Shown: positions 1-9,440, counted from the first letter of the stretch. The stretch: DNA of 60,751 bases from Cyclobacteriaceae bacterium (GCA_025455015.1 JALONI010000006.1:1-60751), one strand, 5' to 3'. The notes: a model not told the origin generated them from the letters alone. Translations and numbers: made by a program.

Positions 1-806
1 CGTTCGCGGTTGCCGTGCTGTGAGCGTTCCACCTGGCACACCACCACGATGCCCGTGGGCTTGTGTGTAAGCTGCACTTTGGTTTCCACTTTGTTCACAT
101 TCTGCCCGCCTGCCCCGCTGCTTCGGGCCGTTTGATACTCCAGGTCTGCCGGGTTGATTTCCACGTCTACCTCTTCGGCTTCGGGCAGCACCACCACCGA
201 GGCAGCCGAGGTGTGTACGCGGCCCTGCTGTTCCGTTTCGGGCACGCGCTGCACGCGGTGCACGCCCGACTCGTATTTGAAGATGCCAAAGGCCCCTTCG
301 CCCTCTACGGTGCTGATCACTTCTTTGTAGCCGCCTGCCGTGCCTTCGGTCACGTCCATGACGGTCATTTTGAGTCCTCTGCGATCGCAGAAGCGCTGGT
401 ACATGCGCCAAAGGTCTCCGGCAAAGATAGCGGCCTCATCGCCACCAGTGCCTGCCCGTATTTCCACGATGCAGTTTTTATCATCGTTGGGGTCTTTGGG
501 CATGAGCGATTCTTTCAGGTCGGCTTCCAGCGCGTCCAGTTGGGGATTCAAGTCGTCCAATTCTGCTTTGGCCATCTCGCGCAGCTCTTCGTCTTTTTCG
601 GTTTCGAGCACGCTCTTGGCCTGTTGCAGGTTGTTTTCAACCTTCAAAAAGGCATTGTATTTGGTTACTACCTTTTCCAGGTCGCGGTATTCTTTGCTGA
701 GTTTGGCAAACTGCTTCATGTCGTTGACCACGGCCGGTTGCAGCAGCAATTGGCCCACTTCCTCAAAGCGCAGTTTGATGTCTTCCAGTTTGTCTCTCAT
801 CTCCAT
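1..806 (-). CDS. prfA: Peptide chain release factor 1 (partial, 3' end beyond window)
   Basis: Class I release factor that recognises UAA and UAG and triggers hydrolysis of peptidyl-tRNA on the ribosome. The minus-strand reading starts [12 protein letters not shown] with an N-terminal coiled-coil region, then shows the anticodon-like motif context [19 protein letters not shown] and the catalytic GGQ in [16 protein letters not shown]. About 268 residues are visible of an expected 360 or so, and the gene runs off the left edge. The tripeptide region reads PET where well-studied RF1 proteins have PAT or PVT. I take this as lineage variation, because the surrounding sequence is otherwise standard. 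ATG at 804-806 is chosen; a second ATG lies two codons inside (798-800). A TACCTTTG promoter element lies just upstream. Confidence 0.95.
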   Translation of the reverse strand, partial: MEMRDKLEDIKLRFEEVGQLLLQPAVVNDMKQFAKLSKEYRDLEKVVTKYNAFLKVENNLQQAKSVLETEKDEELREMAKAELDDLNPQLDALEADLKESLMPKDPNDDKNCIVEIRAGTGGDEAAIFAGDLWRMYQRFCDRRGLKMTVMDVTEGTAGGYKEVISTVEGEGAFGIFKYESGVHRVQRVPETEQQGRVHTSAASVVVLPEAEEVDVEINPADLEYQTARSSGAGGQNVNKVETKVQLTHKPTGIVVVCQVERSQHGNRE

Positions 807-815
807 AACAGGCGG

Positions 816-823
816 CAAAGGTA
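816..823 (-). promoter_or_regulatory. Candidate -7 element for prfA
   Basis: The minus strand reads TACCTTTG, a full match to the Bacteroidota -7 consensus TAnnTTTG, ending 9 nt before the prfA ATG. No TTG was found at the expected -33 distance. Confidence 0.5.
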
Positions 824-847
824 GGCAAAAGTGTGGGGATGGATGGC

Positions 848-855
848 TATATTTG
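848..855 (+). promoter_or_regulatory. Candidate -7 element for the HNH-associated small gene
   Basis: TATATTTG matches TAnnTTTG and ends 8 nt before the ATG at 864, which supports that start over the in-frame ATG at 831. It is divergent from the prfA element at 816-823. No -33 TTG was seen. Confidence 0.45.
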
Positions 856-863
856 CTTCCACG

Positions 864-1109
864 ATGAGAACGGTTTATTCTATTTACGATGAACTCGCGG
901 ACATGCCGGCAGGTTTTGATGCCGCCCGGTTAAAAAAATGGAAGGCGACCACCGAAGAACAGAAACGGCTCGAAGAATTGGCGCGGAAATCGTCATCCCA
1001 AACGCCAACCAAAGACGAGAAAGATGAACTCAATCATTATGTTGTTTTGGAGCGGTTGATCCGGTTGGCAAAAATACGATCGGACAAGCATTTCCGATCC
1101 GTTGCGTGA
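864..1109 (+). CDS. Small hypothetical protein preceding an HNH nuclease gene
   Basis: An 81-residue acidic and helical protein starting [17 protein letters not shown], with a Lys/Glu-rich middle and the C-terminal stretch [20 protein letters not shown]. From memory, small proteins with a similar LEHLI-LAKA tail often lie directly upstream of HNH nucleases in cyanobacteria and Bacteroidota; their function is not established. Its stop overlaps the TTG start of the downstream HNH reading by 8 bp, so the two are probably translationally coupled. The start at 864 is favoured because a -7-like TATATTTG lies just before it. It has no signal peptide or membrane segment. Confidence 0.6.
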   Translation: MRTVYSIYDELADMPAGFDAARLKKWKATTEEQKRLEELARKSSSQTPTKDEKDELNHYVVLERLIRLAKIRSDKHFRSVA

Positions 1110-1489
1110 CGTAGTAGCTGCGCAGGCCGCCTATCGTTGTGAGTATGGTCTTGTGCCCGAATCCATTTTCTATTTTACTTTTCATATGGAACATGCGATT
1201 GCCTTGAAGCATGGCGGAATGACGGCTGAGGGAAACCGCGCACTTGCCTGCCCGGTTTGTAACTTACGTAAAGGCAGTGATATGGCCACTTTTCCCGATG
1301 ACCCCACTCGCCCTATTCGATTTTTCAACCCGCGCATCGATCGTTGGACAGACCACTTTACTGTTGACTCCTCGGGTAGAATCAATCCCATCTCGGCCAT
1401 TGGCAAGGCTACCGAGAAAGTTTTTGAATCTCAATCAACCCGACTCTGTCTTAGAGCGAAAGGAAATGCTGAAATTTGGACTCTTGTAA
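1102..1489 (+). pseudogene. HNH endonuclease, frameshifted and lacking one zinc cysteine
   Basis: The reading from TTG 1102 shows the HNH core: YRCEY, FHMEHAIALKHGG, LACPVCNLRKGSD, then FFNPRIDRWTDHF. Two lesions are visible. The first zinc knuckle, normally CEYC in this family, is CEYG (codon GGT where TGT is expected). The C-terminus also breaks at a run of five T at 1421-1425. The TTG 1102 frame continues as VFESQSTRLCLRAKG and on to 1497. The other frame gives the family-like ending LNLNQPDSVLERKEMLKFGL and stops at 1489. Removing one T restores a single reading of about 129 residues. Either the gene is decaying or the homopolymer is miscalled, but the Cys-to-Gly change is independent of the run and argues for decay. 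Confidence 0.65.
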
Positions 1490-1505
1490 ACCACTGAAAC
1501 AAGCG

Positions 1506-1985
1506 ATGAAAAATAACGGATATATTCTTTTGCTTGTGTTGTTTCTCTTCTCCTGCGGAGGCAACCTTTCCGAGGAGCAACGCAAGCGCCTGAAGGACGG
1601 CATGAAGCAACAGGAAATCCGCAAACTCAGCGATGCGCAAATCACCGAAGCGGCCTTTGCCCTTGGGCGCAAAATCACGACTCAACTGGGCGCCCGGTTG
1701 TCGAACCGCCCATTCGTGGATTCGCTCGCCTCGGCCTATCAGGTGCAGATCATCAAGCTGCAGACCAACGACTCGCTGGCCCTGGCGGTGGAAAGGCGCA
1801 TCATCGAAGCGTACACCAGCGGGGGCGACCCCAACACCCTCACCGACAACATCCAAAAGGTGGGCAGCGACACGTTGGTGTACACCAAGCCCATCATGCG
1901 CACCTTGCCCGATGGTGCCTCGCAGTTCAGTCACGTCATCGCCATACGCATGCCCAAAAAGCAGGTGGTTTTGTCGATCGAATGA
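1506..1985 (+). CDS. Predicted lipoprotein, function unknown
   Basis: A 159-residue protein with a lipoprotein signal: a hydrophobic stretch from residue 5 to about 15, then the lipobox LFSC followed by GGN. The mature part is helical and charged (SEEQRKRLKDGMKQQEIRKL) and ends in a region containing VYTKPIMRTLPDGASQ. That ending loosely recalls the Tll0287-like (DUF3365) fold, but no CXXCH haem motif is present, so the family is not claimed. ATG 1506 is preferred over the in-frame ATG at 1476 because it places the hydrophobic core at the N-terminus. The stop overlaps the start of the oxoprolinase gene (ATGA at 1982-1985), which suggests co-transcription. A link to glutathione or pyroglutamate metabolism is possible only by neighbourhood. 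Confidence 0.7.
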   Translation: MKNNGYILLLVLFLFSCGGNLSEEQRKRLKDGMKQQEIRKLSDAQITEAAFALGRKITTQLGARLSNRPFVDSLASAYQVQIIKLQTNDSLALAVERRIIEAYTSGGDPNTLTDNIQKVGSDTLVYTKPIMRTLPDGASQFSHVIAIRMPKKQVVLSIE

Positions 1986-4900
1986 ACCCCGCGTGGCACA
2001 TCTGGATTGATACGGGCGGCACGTTTACGGACTGCATCGCCCGCGATCCGCACGGCCAAATTCATCGCCTGAAAATACTCAGCAGCAGTTGCCTGCGCGG
2101 CACGGTAAAGCACGTACGCTCACCCCATCAGTTGGTGGTCACACTCGCATGGCCTACCCCGCGCGATATTTTCGAAGGCTATCGGCTGGTGCACCAGGGC
2201 AACGACTACCCGGTGAAGTCTGTAGACGTGCGCCACTCGGTCATCCACCTGCGCGAGCCGATCCGCGCCCGTGCGGGCGATGTGATTGACCTCCGAACCG
2301 ATGAAGAAGTGCCCGTGCTGGCGGCCCGGCTGCTGACGCAGACCAAATGCACCGAGGCCTTTCCCCCCATCGACCTGCGGTTGGGGTCCACCCGTGGCAC
2401 AAACGCGCTGCTGGAACGCAAAGGCGCCCGCACCGCCCTGCTCATCACCGAGGGCTTTACGGATTTGCTGCGCATTGGCAACCAAACACGACCTCACCTT
2501 TTTGCACTGGATATTCAAAAAGAGAAGCCCCTGTACGAAGTGGCGATAGCCGTGCCCGAGCGCATCCGCAGCAGCGGCCGCATTGAAAAGAAGCTGACGC
2601 CACCCGCAATGGAAAAGATCATCCGCCAACTCAAGCGCGCGAAGGTTGAGTCAGTGGCCATCTGCTTACTCAACAGCTACAAAAACCCGGCCCACGAAAA
2701 ACAACTGTGCCGCCTGCTTGCCAACGCAGGATTTGTTTTCGTCACGGCCTCCCATCAGCTCACCCGCCAAGTGCGCCTGTTGCCCAGGGCCGAGACCACC
2801 GTAGCCAATGCATACCTGCAGCCGGTCATCAGCCAGTATTTGCAGGGCATCCGCCAAGGGCTTTCCGGTGCGCGCGTGCGCGTGATGGCCAGCAACGGAG
2901 CGCTGCTAAGCATGGATGGCTTTATGCCAAAAGATAGCCTGCTGAGCGGGCCGGCCGGGGGTGTGGTAGGGGCAGCGTTGGCCGGTAAGCAATGCCAGCG
3001 CTCGCGCTTGATCACCTTTGACATGGGCGGCACCAGCACCGATGTGTCGCTCTATGACCGGCAGTTTAGCTACCGCTACGAATCCGCGGTTGGGCAGCGA
3101 AAGATCTTGGCTCCGTCCCTGGCCATCGAAACCATTGCCGCGGGTGGTGGCTCCATTTGCTCCTTTGATGGCTTTCGACTAACGGTGGGGCCCCACAGCG
3201 CGGGCGCCCATCCCGGGCCTGCCTGCTACGGGGCGGGCGGGCCGCTCACCATCACGGACGTAAACTTGTTGTTGGGGCGCGTGGATGAATCACAATTTGC
3301 CTTTCCGCTCCATCGCGGCCGCTCCGAGGAGGAGCTGCAGAAAATCCTACGCCAACTGGCGCAGAAAGGCACCCCCTCCTCCCGGCCCGCGTTGCTCGAA
3401 GCGTTTTTGCAAATCGCCAACGAGAAGATGGCCGAGGCGATACGCAAGGTGTCGGTACAACAAGGCCATGACCCGCGCAGCTATTCGCTGTTGAGTTTTG
3501 GCGGGGCGGGGGGCCAACATGCATGTGCGTTGGCTTCGCTGCTGGGCATATCGGAAGTGCTCGTACCGTACGATGCCGGACTCTTGAGTGCGTTTGGCAT
3601 CGGCCATGCCACCATCGCCCGAGAAGAAGAACAGCTCATCTTGGTGCCATTGGTCGATTTTGAAAAGAGGCAAACGCAACTCAGCGATATGCTGTTTGCC
3701 GAGGCCAAGCAAAAGTTGGTGAAGGAGGGTTTTGCCGAGCGCGACATCGTGCTTGAGCGGCAGCAGGTTTTTTTGCGCTTTCGCGGACAGGAGTCCACCT
3801 TGGCGGTGGATACGACACGCGGGATAAACGTGGCGGCCGCCTTCCGAAAAAAATATCGTCAGGTGTACGGCCATTGGTTGGAGCGGCCCATCGAGGTGGA
3901 AAGTGTTCGCGTCAGCGCAGCGGTACGCCCGGCTTCGTTGCCGAAAAGGAAAAAGGGGACCAAGCGCTATGCGCCCACTGCGAAGCATACCGTGGAAGCA
4001 TGGGCAAACGGAAAGGCACAGCCGCTGGCAGCGTTTGTGTGGGAGGCGCTCAAACCCGGTGCGGTGTTGCCGGGGCCCGCGCTATTGACGAGCCGCAACT
4101 CCACCGTGTTTGTGGACGAAGGATGGCAGTTGACGATTGATGAAAATTTGACAGCACGGCTGGAGGCGGCCGCGCGCTTGCGCGCGGCCGCCTCCGAACA
4201 GCCCCAAGCCCTCCTGGAACTTTTCACCAACCGCTTCACCGCCATTGCCGAAGAGATGGGCGCCCTGCTGCAGCGAACGGCATTCTCGGTGAACGTCAAA
4301 GAGCGCCTCGACTTCTCCTGCGCCCTGCTCGATGCCGATGGGTACCTGGTGGTAAACGCCCCCCACATCCCGGTGCACCTCGGCAGCTTGGGGGTGTGCG
4401 TGCGCCAGGTATCCAACACCATCGCTTGGCGCGAGGGCGATGTCGTGATCACCAACCATCCAGCCTTTGGCGGCTCGCACCTACCGGATGTCACGCTGAT
4501 CAAGCCGGTGTTTGCGCAAGGCACGCACGTGGGCTTTGTGGCCAACCGCGCCCATCATGCCGAGATCGGAGGCAAGCGCCCCGGCTCCATGCCCGCGGAT
4601 GCCACACACCTCGAAGAAGAGGGTGTCGTCATCGCGCCCACCTATCTTATCCGGCAGGGCCACGCCCAATGGGCCGCCATCCAGGCCTTGTTCACAAAAG
4701 GGCGCTACCCCACCCGCGCGTGGGCCGAGAACCAAGCCGACATCAACGGTGCCTTGGCGTCCATCCAATTTGGAGAGCAGGCACTGCAGCGGCTCTGCAT
4801 GGCCGAAGGTGCCAAGCGTGTGCTTCACTACATGGGCGCTTTGCGCGATCACGCCCACGCGTTGTTGTCGCGCCACGTGCAACGCCAACCCACCCGCACA

Positions 4901-5755
4901 TGGCAGGCGGTGGAAAAACTGGATGACGGCTCGGCCTTGCGCGTGTCCATCACCCACCAGAAAAAGCATTTGCATATCGACTTCACCGGCAGTGCCGCCC
5001 GGCATCCGGGAAACCTGAACGCCACCCCCGCCATTGTGCAGAGCGTGGTGCTGTATGTGTTGCGCGTTTGGCTGGGGCAAGACGTGCCCATGAATGAGGG
5101 GCTCCTGGACGGCATCACCCTCCTGCTGCCGCGCGGCATCCTCAACCCCGACTTCACCACGCACTCACCGGCCGTAGTGGGCGGCAATACCGAAGTGAGC
5201 CAGCGCCTGACCGACACCCTGCTCAAAGCGCTTGAACTCTGTGCGTGCAGCCAGGGCACCATGAATAACTTTTTGATGGGCAACGCGCAGTTCGGATACT
5301 ACGAAACCACGGGCGGGGGTACAGGCGCGGGCCCCGGTTTTCACGGAGCGGATGCCGTGCACCAACACATGACCAACACGCGCATGACCGATCCGGAGTT
5401 GATGGAACTGCGTTATCCGGTACAAGTAGAGTCGTTTGCCGTGCGCCAAGGTTCAGGCGGGCGGGGCACGTGGCGCGGAGGGAACGGCATGGTGCGCGTC
5501 ATTCGTTTTTTGAAGACGTTGGACATCAATGTGCTCACACAACACCGGCATGAAAAGCCCTTTGGCATGCACGGTGGCGAAGCGGGCAAACCGGGCCGGC
5601 AGTATCTGTTGCGTGCCAACGGCACACGCCAGCCGCTGGGCGGGGTGGCGCAAGCGGGGGTGCGAAAAGGAGATGTGTTGGTGATCGAAACCCCGGGCGG
5701 AGGCGGCTGGGGCCCCTGGCCCGCTACTCGCTCCGCAAACTTTCTACCGGATTGA
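1982..5755 (+). CDS. 5-oxoprolinase / hydantoinase, HyuA-HyuB fusion
   Basis: A 1257-residue enzyme of the hydantoinase/oxoprolinase family, close to the length of full-size ATP-dependent 5-oxoprolinases. These open the 5-oxoproline ring to glutamate at the cost of ATP. The HyuA half has the N-terminal phosphate-binding motif WIDTGGTFTDC (residues 8-18), the STRGTNALLERKGA segment, and a second actin-like motif DMGGTSTDVSLY near residue 347. The HyuB half begins around residue 740 (LFTNRFTAIAEEMGALLQRT) and contains DFSCALLDADG, NHPAFGGSHLPDV and a Gly-rich tail GGGTGAGPGF. Both halves are intact. The protein has no signal peptide and should be cytosolic. Hydantoin substrates cannot be excluded from sequence alone. 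The 3' end overlaps the convergent permease gene by 32 bp. Confidence 0.9.
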   Translation: MNPAWHIWIDTGGTFTDCIARDPHGQIHRLKILSSSCLRGTVKHVRSPHQLVVTLAWPTPRDIFEGYRLVHQGNDYPVKSVDVRHSVIHLREPIRARAGDVIDLRTDEEVPVLAARLLTQTKCTEAFPPIDLRLGSTRGTNALLERKGARTALLITEGFTDLLRIGNQTRPHLFALDIQKEKPLYEVAIAVPERIRSSGRIEKKLTPPAMEKIIRQLKRAKVESVAICLLNSYKNPAHEKQLCRLLANAGFVFVTASHQLTRQVRLLPRAETTVANAYLQPVISQYLQGIRQGLSGARVRVMASNGALLSMDGFMPKDSLLSGPAGGVVGAALAGKQCQRSRLITFDMGGTSTDVSLYDRQFSYRYESAVGQRKILAPSLAIETIAAGGGSICSFDGFRLTVGPHSAGAHPGPACYGAGGPLTITDVNLLLGRVDESQFAFPLHRGRSEEELQKILRQLAQKGTPSSRPALLEAFLQIANEKMAEAIRKVSVQQGHDPRSYSLLSFGGAGGQHACALASLLGISEVLVPYDAGLLSAFGIGHATIAREEEQLILVPLVDFEKRQTQLSDMLFAEAKQKLVKEGFAERDIVLERQQVFLRFRGQESTLAVDTTRGINVAAAFRKKYRQVYGHWLERPIEVESVRVSAAVRPASLPKRKKGTKRYAPTAKHTVEAWANGKAQPLAAFVWEALKPGAVLPGPALLTSRNSTVFVDEGWQLTIDENLTARLEAAARLRAAASEQPQALLELFTNRFTAIAEEMGALLQRTAFSVNVKERLDFSCALLDADGYLVVNAPHIPVHLGSLGVCVRQVSNTIAWREGDVVITNHPAFGGSHLPDVTLIKPVFAQGTHVGFVANRAHHAEIGGKRPGSMPADATHLEEEGVVIAPTYLIRQGHAQWAAIQALFTKGRYPTRAWAENQADINGALASIQFGEQALQRLCMAEGAKRVLHYMGALRDHAHALLSRHVQRQPTRTWQAVEKLDDGSALRVSITHQKKHLHIDFTGSAARHPGNLNATPAIVQSVVLYVLRVWLGQDVPMNEGLLDGITLLLPRGILNPDFTTHSPAVVGGNTEVSQRLTDTLLKALELCACSQGTMNNFLMGNAQFGYYETTGGGTGAGPGFHGADAVHQHMTNTRMTDPELMELRYPVQVESFAVRQGSGGRGTWRGGNGMVRVIRFLKTLDINVLTQHRHEKPFGMHGGEAGKPGRQYLLRANGTRQPLGGVAQAGVRKGDVLVIETPGGGGWGPWPATRSANFLPD

Positions 5756-8405
5756 CCCGTGCCGCACGCAGCGTGCGCACGCTGATGGTGAGCAGGGCGA
5801 TAACGACCGCCATGACCACGGCCAACGCAAACAGGCCCAAACCGATAGGCGCGCGGTACGCAAACTCTTGCAGCCACCCGCGCGTGACATACCAGGCCAC
5901 GGGCAAACCCACCGCTCCGCCCGCGATCACCAGCACGAGAAACTCCCCGGAAATCAACTGTAAGATATTGGTTGCCGAAGCCCCCAGCACCTTGCGCACC
6001 CCAATTTCTTTGGTGCGGCTTTCCACGGCATAAGACACCAGCGCAAACAGGCCCATGCACGCGATGACCACCACCACGACAGACAAAATCAGAAAAATCT
6101 GCCCTCGCCTGGCATCCGCTTGGTAAAGGTCGGCAAAGCGGCTGTCCAAAAAAGTATACTCCAACGGATTGTCGGCATCAATTTGCGCGTTGATGGTTTT
6201 TAGTTTCTGCAGCGTCTCGTTCCAGTGGGCTGTCTTTACCCGCAACGTGTAGTAATCGATTCGTTGAATGGCGGTGTTGGGTGCGCCAAAAACCACCGGC
6301 ATCATTTCCTGCCGCAGCGATTCAAAATGGAAGTCTTCCACCACGCCAATGACCTCCACCTGAAAAGGTTTGTCCAGCACTTCGCGGCTGCCGCCATAGC
6401 GCACTTGCGGCATTTCAATCCGTTGGCCGATGGGATGGGTGAGGCCCAGTTGTTGCACCGCCATTTTTGTGAGCACGATTTTCAAGGAGTCGGCTTGGGG
6501 GTCTTCAATGGTTCGGCCTTCCAGCAGCCGGATACCGTATGTGTGTAGAAAGTCTTTGTCGATACCCACGAAAATCATCTCTCGCCCCTTGGGGTCGCCA
6601 GCGTTGTGCACGGTGGCCACGGGGAAGCCCTTCCACTCGCCCGGCACGCGGGTAGAAGCCGTGATGCTTACCACTTCGCTGGGTTTGCTAAACTCGGCTT
6701 TGACGGTTTCAAAATCCCTGCGCAGCCGACCGCTGTTGATGTCAACGACCAGCAGGTTTTCATGGCTAAAGCCCAGATCCTTCGTCCGCATAAAATCCAG
6801 TTGGCGATAAATGACCAAGGTGGAGGCGATCATCATCATAGAGATAGCAAACTGCACCGCCAGCAACACTTTTCGTACCGGCAGGCTGCGGCCGCCCCAT
6901 CTGATTTCCCGCTTCATGGCCTCCACGGCTGACACCCGGGTGGACACAAACGCGGGATACAGCGCGGACAGTAGCCCCGTCAACAAAAGCAGCCCGGCCG
7001 TCAAGAGCATCCACGAAAGGGGCAAGCTTGTAAGCGCGATCTCTTTTCCGGCAAACCGATTGACGGCCGGCAATAGCCCCTGCACCAACAGTACTGCCAG
7101 CGCCAGTGAAAGGATGGACAATAGGAGTGAGTCGGTCACAAACTGACCCACCAACTGTCCCTTGAGTGCACCCAACGATTTTCGGGTACCGATTTCGTGT
7201 GTCCGCTTCAAGGCGGCAGCCGTGCTCAGGTTCATGTAATTGAGGCAGGCAATCAACAACAGCAATGCCCCCACCGCGGCAAACAGGTACAAGTAAAACG
7301 GCTTGATGCTGTTCGCATTCAGTTCATTGTCTTGTGCGTTGTCCTGATGGAAATGGACATCGCTCAGCGCCATCAGCGAAAAGGTGCTTCTGTAATCTTT
7401 ATCCGCGGGGTAGTTTCGCTTCACCATCTCGTTGATTTTGCGGGTGAGGGAAGGCACGTCAGCACCCGGGCGAAGCTTGAGGTAGGTGACATATTCGCTG
7501 CTCTGCCAGTCGGTTGAGACATATTCCGGGTACCACCGGAACATGGACGGCCAAGTGGCTTCGGAGAAAAGAATGGAGAACTGCAGGTGTGAATTTTTGG
7601 GAAGGTCTTTCATCACACCGGTAACCGTGAGATACACGGGTTCACCTTCGCGCGTGAAGGCCGACCACAGGGTTTTACCCAGCGCGGGCTCGTGGCCAAA
7701 ATATTTTCGGGCCAGCGTTTCGTTGATCACGATCGCATCCGGGCCCTTGAGCGCGGTGGCCGCATCTCCTTCCACCAACGGGAAGTCGAAAAACAGGAAG
7801 AAGTTGTCAGCGGGCGACCATATTCTTTCATAGCTGCGCAGGTCGGGGTCGTTGCCGAGGGTCACCCGCCCAAAGGCCGACATCCGGCACGCGGCCTCGA
7901 CTTCCTCAAACTGCACTGCGGCCTCGTGGCCCAACAAAGGCGACACCTGGGAAATGCTGCGGATACTGCCGTCATCCTGTGTGTCGTGCTGCATCACCCG
8001 AACGATGCGGCCGGCATCGCGATGGAATTGGTCAAAGCTCAGCTCATCAAAAACGTAGAGCGCCAGCAACAGAAAGCAGGTGAACCCCAGGGTGAGCCCC
8101 GCGATGTTGACAAAAGCGAAACCTTTGTTTTTGGCCAGTTGCCGAAGACTGATTTTGAAATAGTTTTTGAACATACCGAACGTGTTTACAGATTGATACC
8201 CCTCCATAGGCCGTATGATGCCCGGCCGAAACAGCAGCAAGACTTCCCAACAGAACCTACCGGCTGCGCGCCACTTTCCTTTTTGGCTTACCCACTTGTT
8301 ATATTCTTCCAGCAGGTCGCCTTCGATCGAATCGACCAACTTCGGATGGCAATACCACCGGAAGAAGCGGAGCGCGAGTGTTGGAGGGTTTGGGTTCGTT
8401 TTCAA
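5724..8405 (-). CDS. FtsX/MacB-type ABC permease with N-terminal prefix domain
   Basis: About 893 residues. A cytosolic prefix (LRFFRWYCHPKLVDSIEGDL) precedes two repeats. Each repeat has a membrane segment, a MacB-like periplasmic domain and an FtsX core of three helices, with the conserved phrases RTHEIGTRKSLGA and RTKEIGVRKVLGA. This architecture is common in Bacteroidota macrolide- or peptide-type exporters and in mechanotransmission ABC systems. No ATPase gene is adjacent, so it must use one encoded elsewhere. The open frame extends upstream into the PadR gene, but the family normally begins near KTNPNPPTLALRF, so I choose the TTG at 8403-8405. Another TTG at 8448-8450 overlaps the PadR stop. 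It is probably co-transcribed with and controlled by PadR. The substrate cannot be told. Confidence 0.85.
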   Translation of the reverse strand: MKTNPNPPTLALRFFRWYCHPKLVDSIEGDLLEEYNKWVSQKGKWRAAGRFCWEVLLLFRPGIIRPMEGYQSVNTFGMFKNYFKISLRQLAKNKGFAFVNIAGLTLGFTCFLLLALYVFDELSFDQFHRDAGRIVRVMQHDTQDDGSIRSISQVSPLLGHEAAVQFEEVEAACRMSAFGRVTLGNDPDLRSYERIWSPADNFFLFFDFPLVEGDAATALKGPDAIVINETLARKYFGHEPALGKTLWSAFTREGEPVYLTVTGVMKDLPKNSHLQFSILFSEATWPSMFRWYPEYVSTDWQSSEYVTYLKLRPGADVPSLTRKINEMVKRNYPADKDYRSTFSLMALSDVHFHQDNAQDNELNANSIKPFYLYLFAAVGALLLLIACLNYMNLSTAAALKRTHEIGTRKSLGALKGQLVGQFVTDSLLLSILSLALAVLLVQGLLPAVNRFAGKEIALTSLPLSWMLLTAGLLLLTGLLSALYPAFVSTRVSAVEAMKREIRWGGRSLPVRKVLLAVQFAISMMMIASTLVIYRQLDFMRTKDLGFSHENLLVVDINSGRLRRDFETVKAEFSKPSEVVSITASTRVPGEWKGFPVATVHNAGDPKGREMIFVGIDKDFLHTYGIRLLEGRTIEDPQADSLKIVLTKMAVQQLGLTHPIGQRIEMPQVRYGGSREVLDKPFQVEVIGVVEDFHFESLRQEMMPVVFGAPNTAIQRIDYYTLRVKTAHWNETLQKLKTINAQIDADNPLEYTFLDSRFADLYQADARRGQIFLILSVVVVVIACMGLFALVSYAVESRTKEIGVRKVLGASATNILQLISGEFLVLVIAGGAVGLPVAWYVTRGWLQEFAYRAPIGLGLFALAVVMAVVIALLTISVRTLRAARVNPVESLRSE

Positions 8406-8446
8406 AGCCTTGTTTCGTTTGGAGTGGCGCCAACGGTCTACTTCTC

Positions 8447-8797
8447 TCAACGCGAGCTGCCGGCTATTTTGATCTCCAACGCTACCTTGGGTATCGCGCG
8501 CCACAGTTCCTCGCGGGTTTTGCGCGTGTGCTCCATCGCTTTTTTGCCCAAAGCCGTGATTTGGAAATACTTCTTCGGACGGCCCATCCGCTCTGCCGTA
8601 GCTTCGCCTTCCCACGAGTGGATGTACCCTTTGTCCTCCAATCGCACCAAGGCCGTGTGCATGGCACCCATGCTCACCTTGCGTTTTAGCCGCGCCTCGA
8701 TTTCGTTTTTGATGCCCACTCCGTATGCCTCGTGGTGCAAAATGGCCACCGTGAGCATCACGATTTCTTCAAACTCGCCTAACGGATACTTCTTCAT
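8447..8797 (-). CDS. PadR family transcriptional regulator
   Basis: A 116-residue winged-helix regulator. It starts MKKYPLGEFEEIVMLTVAIL and has the PadR features GVGIKNEIEARLKRKVSMG (recognition region), ALVRLEDKGYIHSWEGE (wing) and GRPKKYFQITALGKKAM. It lies directly upstream of the FtsX-type permease on the same strand. This pairing is recurrent in the phylum, where PadR repressors typically respond to a small ligand and control the adjacent exporter. The C-terminal helix used for dimerisation is short but present. A promoter candidate with both -33 and -7 elements lies at 8814-8846. Confidence 0.9.
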   Translation of the reverse strand: MKKYPLGEFEEIVMLTVAILHHEAYGVGIKNEIEARLKRKVSMGAMHTALVRLEDKGYIHSWEGEATAERMGRPKKYFQITALGKKAMEHTRKTREELWRAIPKVALEIKIAGSSR

Positions 8798-8813
8798 GCC
8801 ACGACTATTTTCC

Positions 8814-8846
8814 TAAATGTAGGAATAACCGTGCCAAAGGGTGCAA
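8814..8846 (-). promoter_or_regulatory. Candidate promoter for the padR-permease operon
   Basis: The minus strand reads TTG (8844-8846), then 22 nt, then TACATTTA (8814-8821), seven of eight matches to TAnnTTTG. The -7 element ends 16 nt before the PadR ATG. The operator is probably near here, but no clear dyad was seen. Confidence 0.45.
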
Positions 8847-9000
8847 AGGCACAAAAAGTGCCTCCCGGATGGATTATGCGATCACCGGCTGTATCATTTG
8901 TAAACACCCACCGTCCGCAATCGAACAAGCATTGGGGGCTTGCGCGTGCGATCGGGCACGCAGAATAGAATTTTTCAGAAACGGAACAACAACTCAGAAG

Positions 9001-9372
9001 TTACGCCACCACCGCGCCTGTCGCCCGGTCCAGAAGAACGGTGCCGTGGTATTCAAACGCAACACCTACATGTTGCGCAGTGGTAAATAAATCTACGACA
9101 AACACATCCTGGACATCGCCCTCCAGAAATTCGTTGTACACCAGCGTGTGTACCAACGTGGTCCAAAGCGTGGTGCCGTCTGCCCCCACGGCTTTTACAA
9201 AATGGTTGCTCGTCTTGGGCTTTTCCGAGATGACAACCTCTATCGAGTAGGTGATACCGTTATCGCTGATGGGCAGCACTTCATACAGCCCTGCCTTGCG
9301 GGCTGCGGCTTGTTTCATTTTGGGGGGCACGCGTGACATACCCAAAGGTATCACGTGTTTTTGTTTTTTCAT
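9001..9372 (-). CDS. Conserved-looking hypothetical protein
   Basis: A 123-residue protein, MKKQKHVIPLGMSRVPPKMK at the N-terminus, with no signal peptide or membrane segment. It has a basic N-terminus and a beta-rich body (ITYSIEVVISEKPKTSNHFV, TLWTTLVHTLVYNEF), ending DRATGAVVA. Family unknown. The ATG at 9370-9372 is the first in frame, and codon use resembles the neighbours, which supports a real gene. It is divergent from greB; the roughly 100 bp between the two starts would hold both promoters. Confidence 0.55.
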   Translation of the reverse strand: MKKQKHVIPLGMSRVPPKMKQAAARKAGLYEVLPISDNGITYSIEVVISEKPKTSNHFVKAVGADGTTLWTTLVHTLVYNEFLEGDVQDVFVVDLFTTAQHVGVAFEYHGTVLLDRATGAVVA

Positions 9373-9432
9373 TCATGCGGGCCACACCGCAACGCTGCCC
9401 GCTTTTATCTGGCACCCGAAGGGAATAGCCGT

Positions 9433-9440
9433 TACCTTTG
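9433..9440 (+). promoter_or_regulatory. Candidate -7 element for greB
   Basis: TACCTTTG is a full match to TAnnTTTG, 34 nt before the greB ATG. A CTG at 9409-9411 sits 21 nt upstream as a weak -33. Confidence 0.45.

Noticed and set aside
7692-8816. Plus-strand frame of 374 codons opposite the FtsX permease and PadR
   Set aside because: Antisense shadow of two well supported minus-strand genes.
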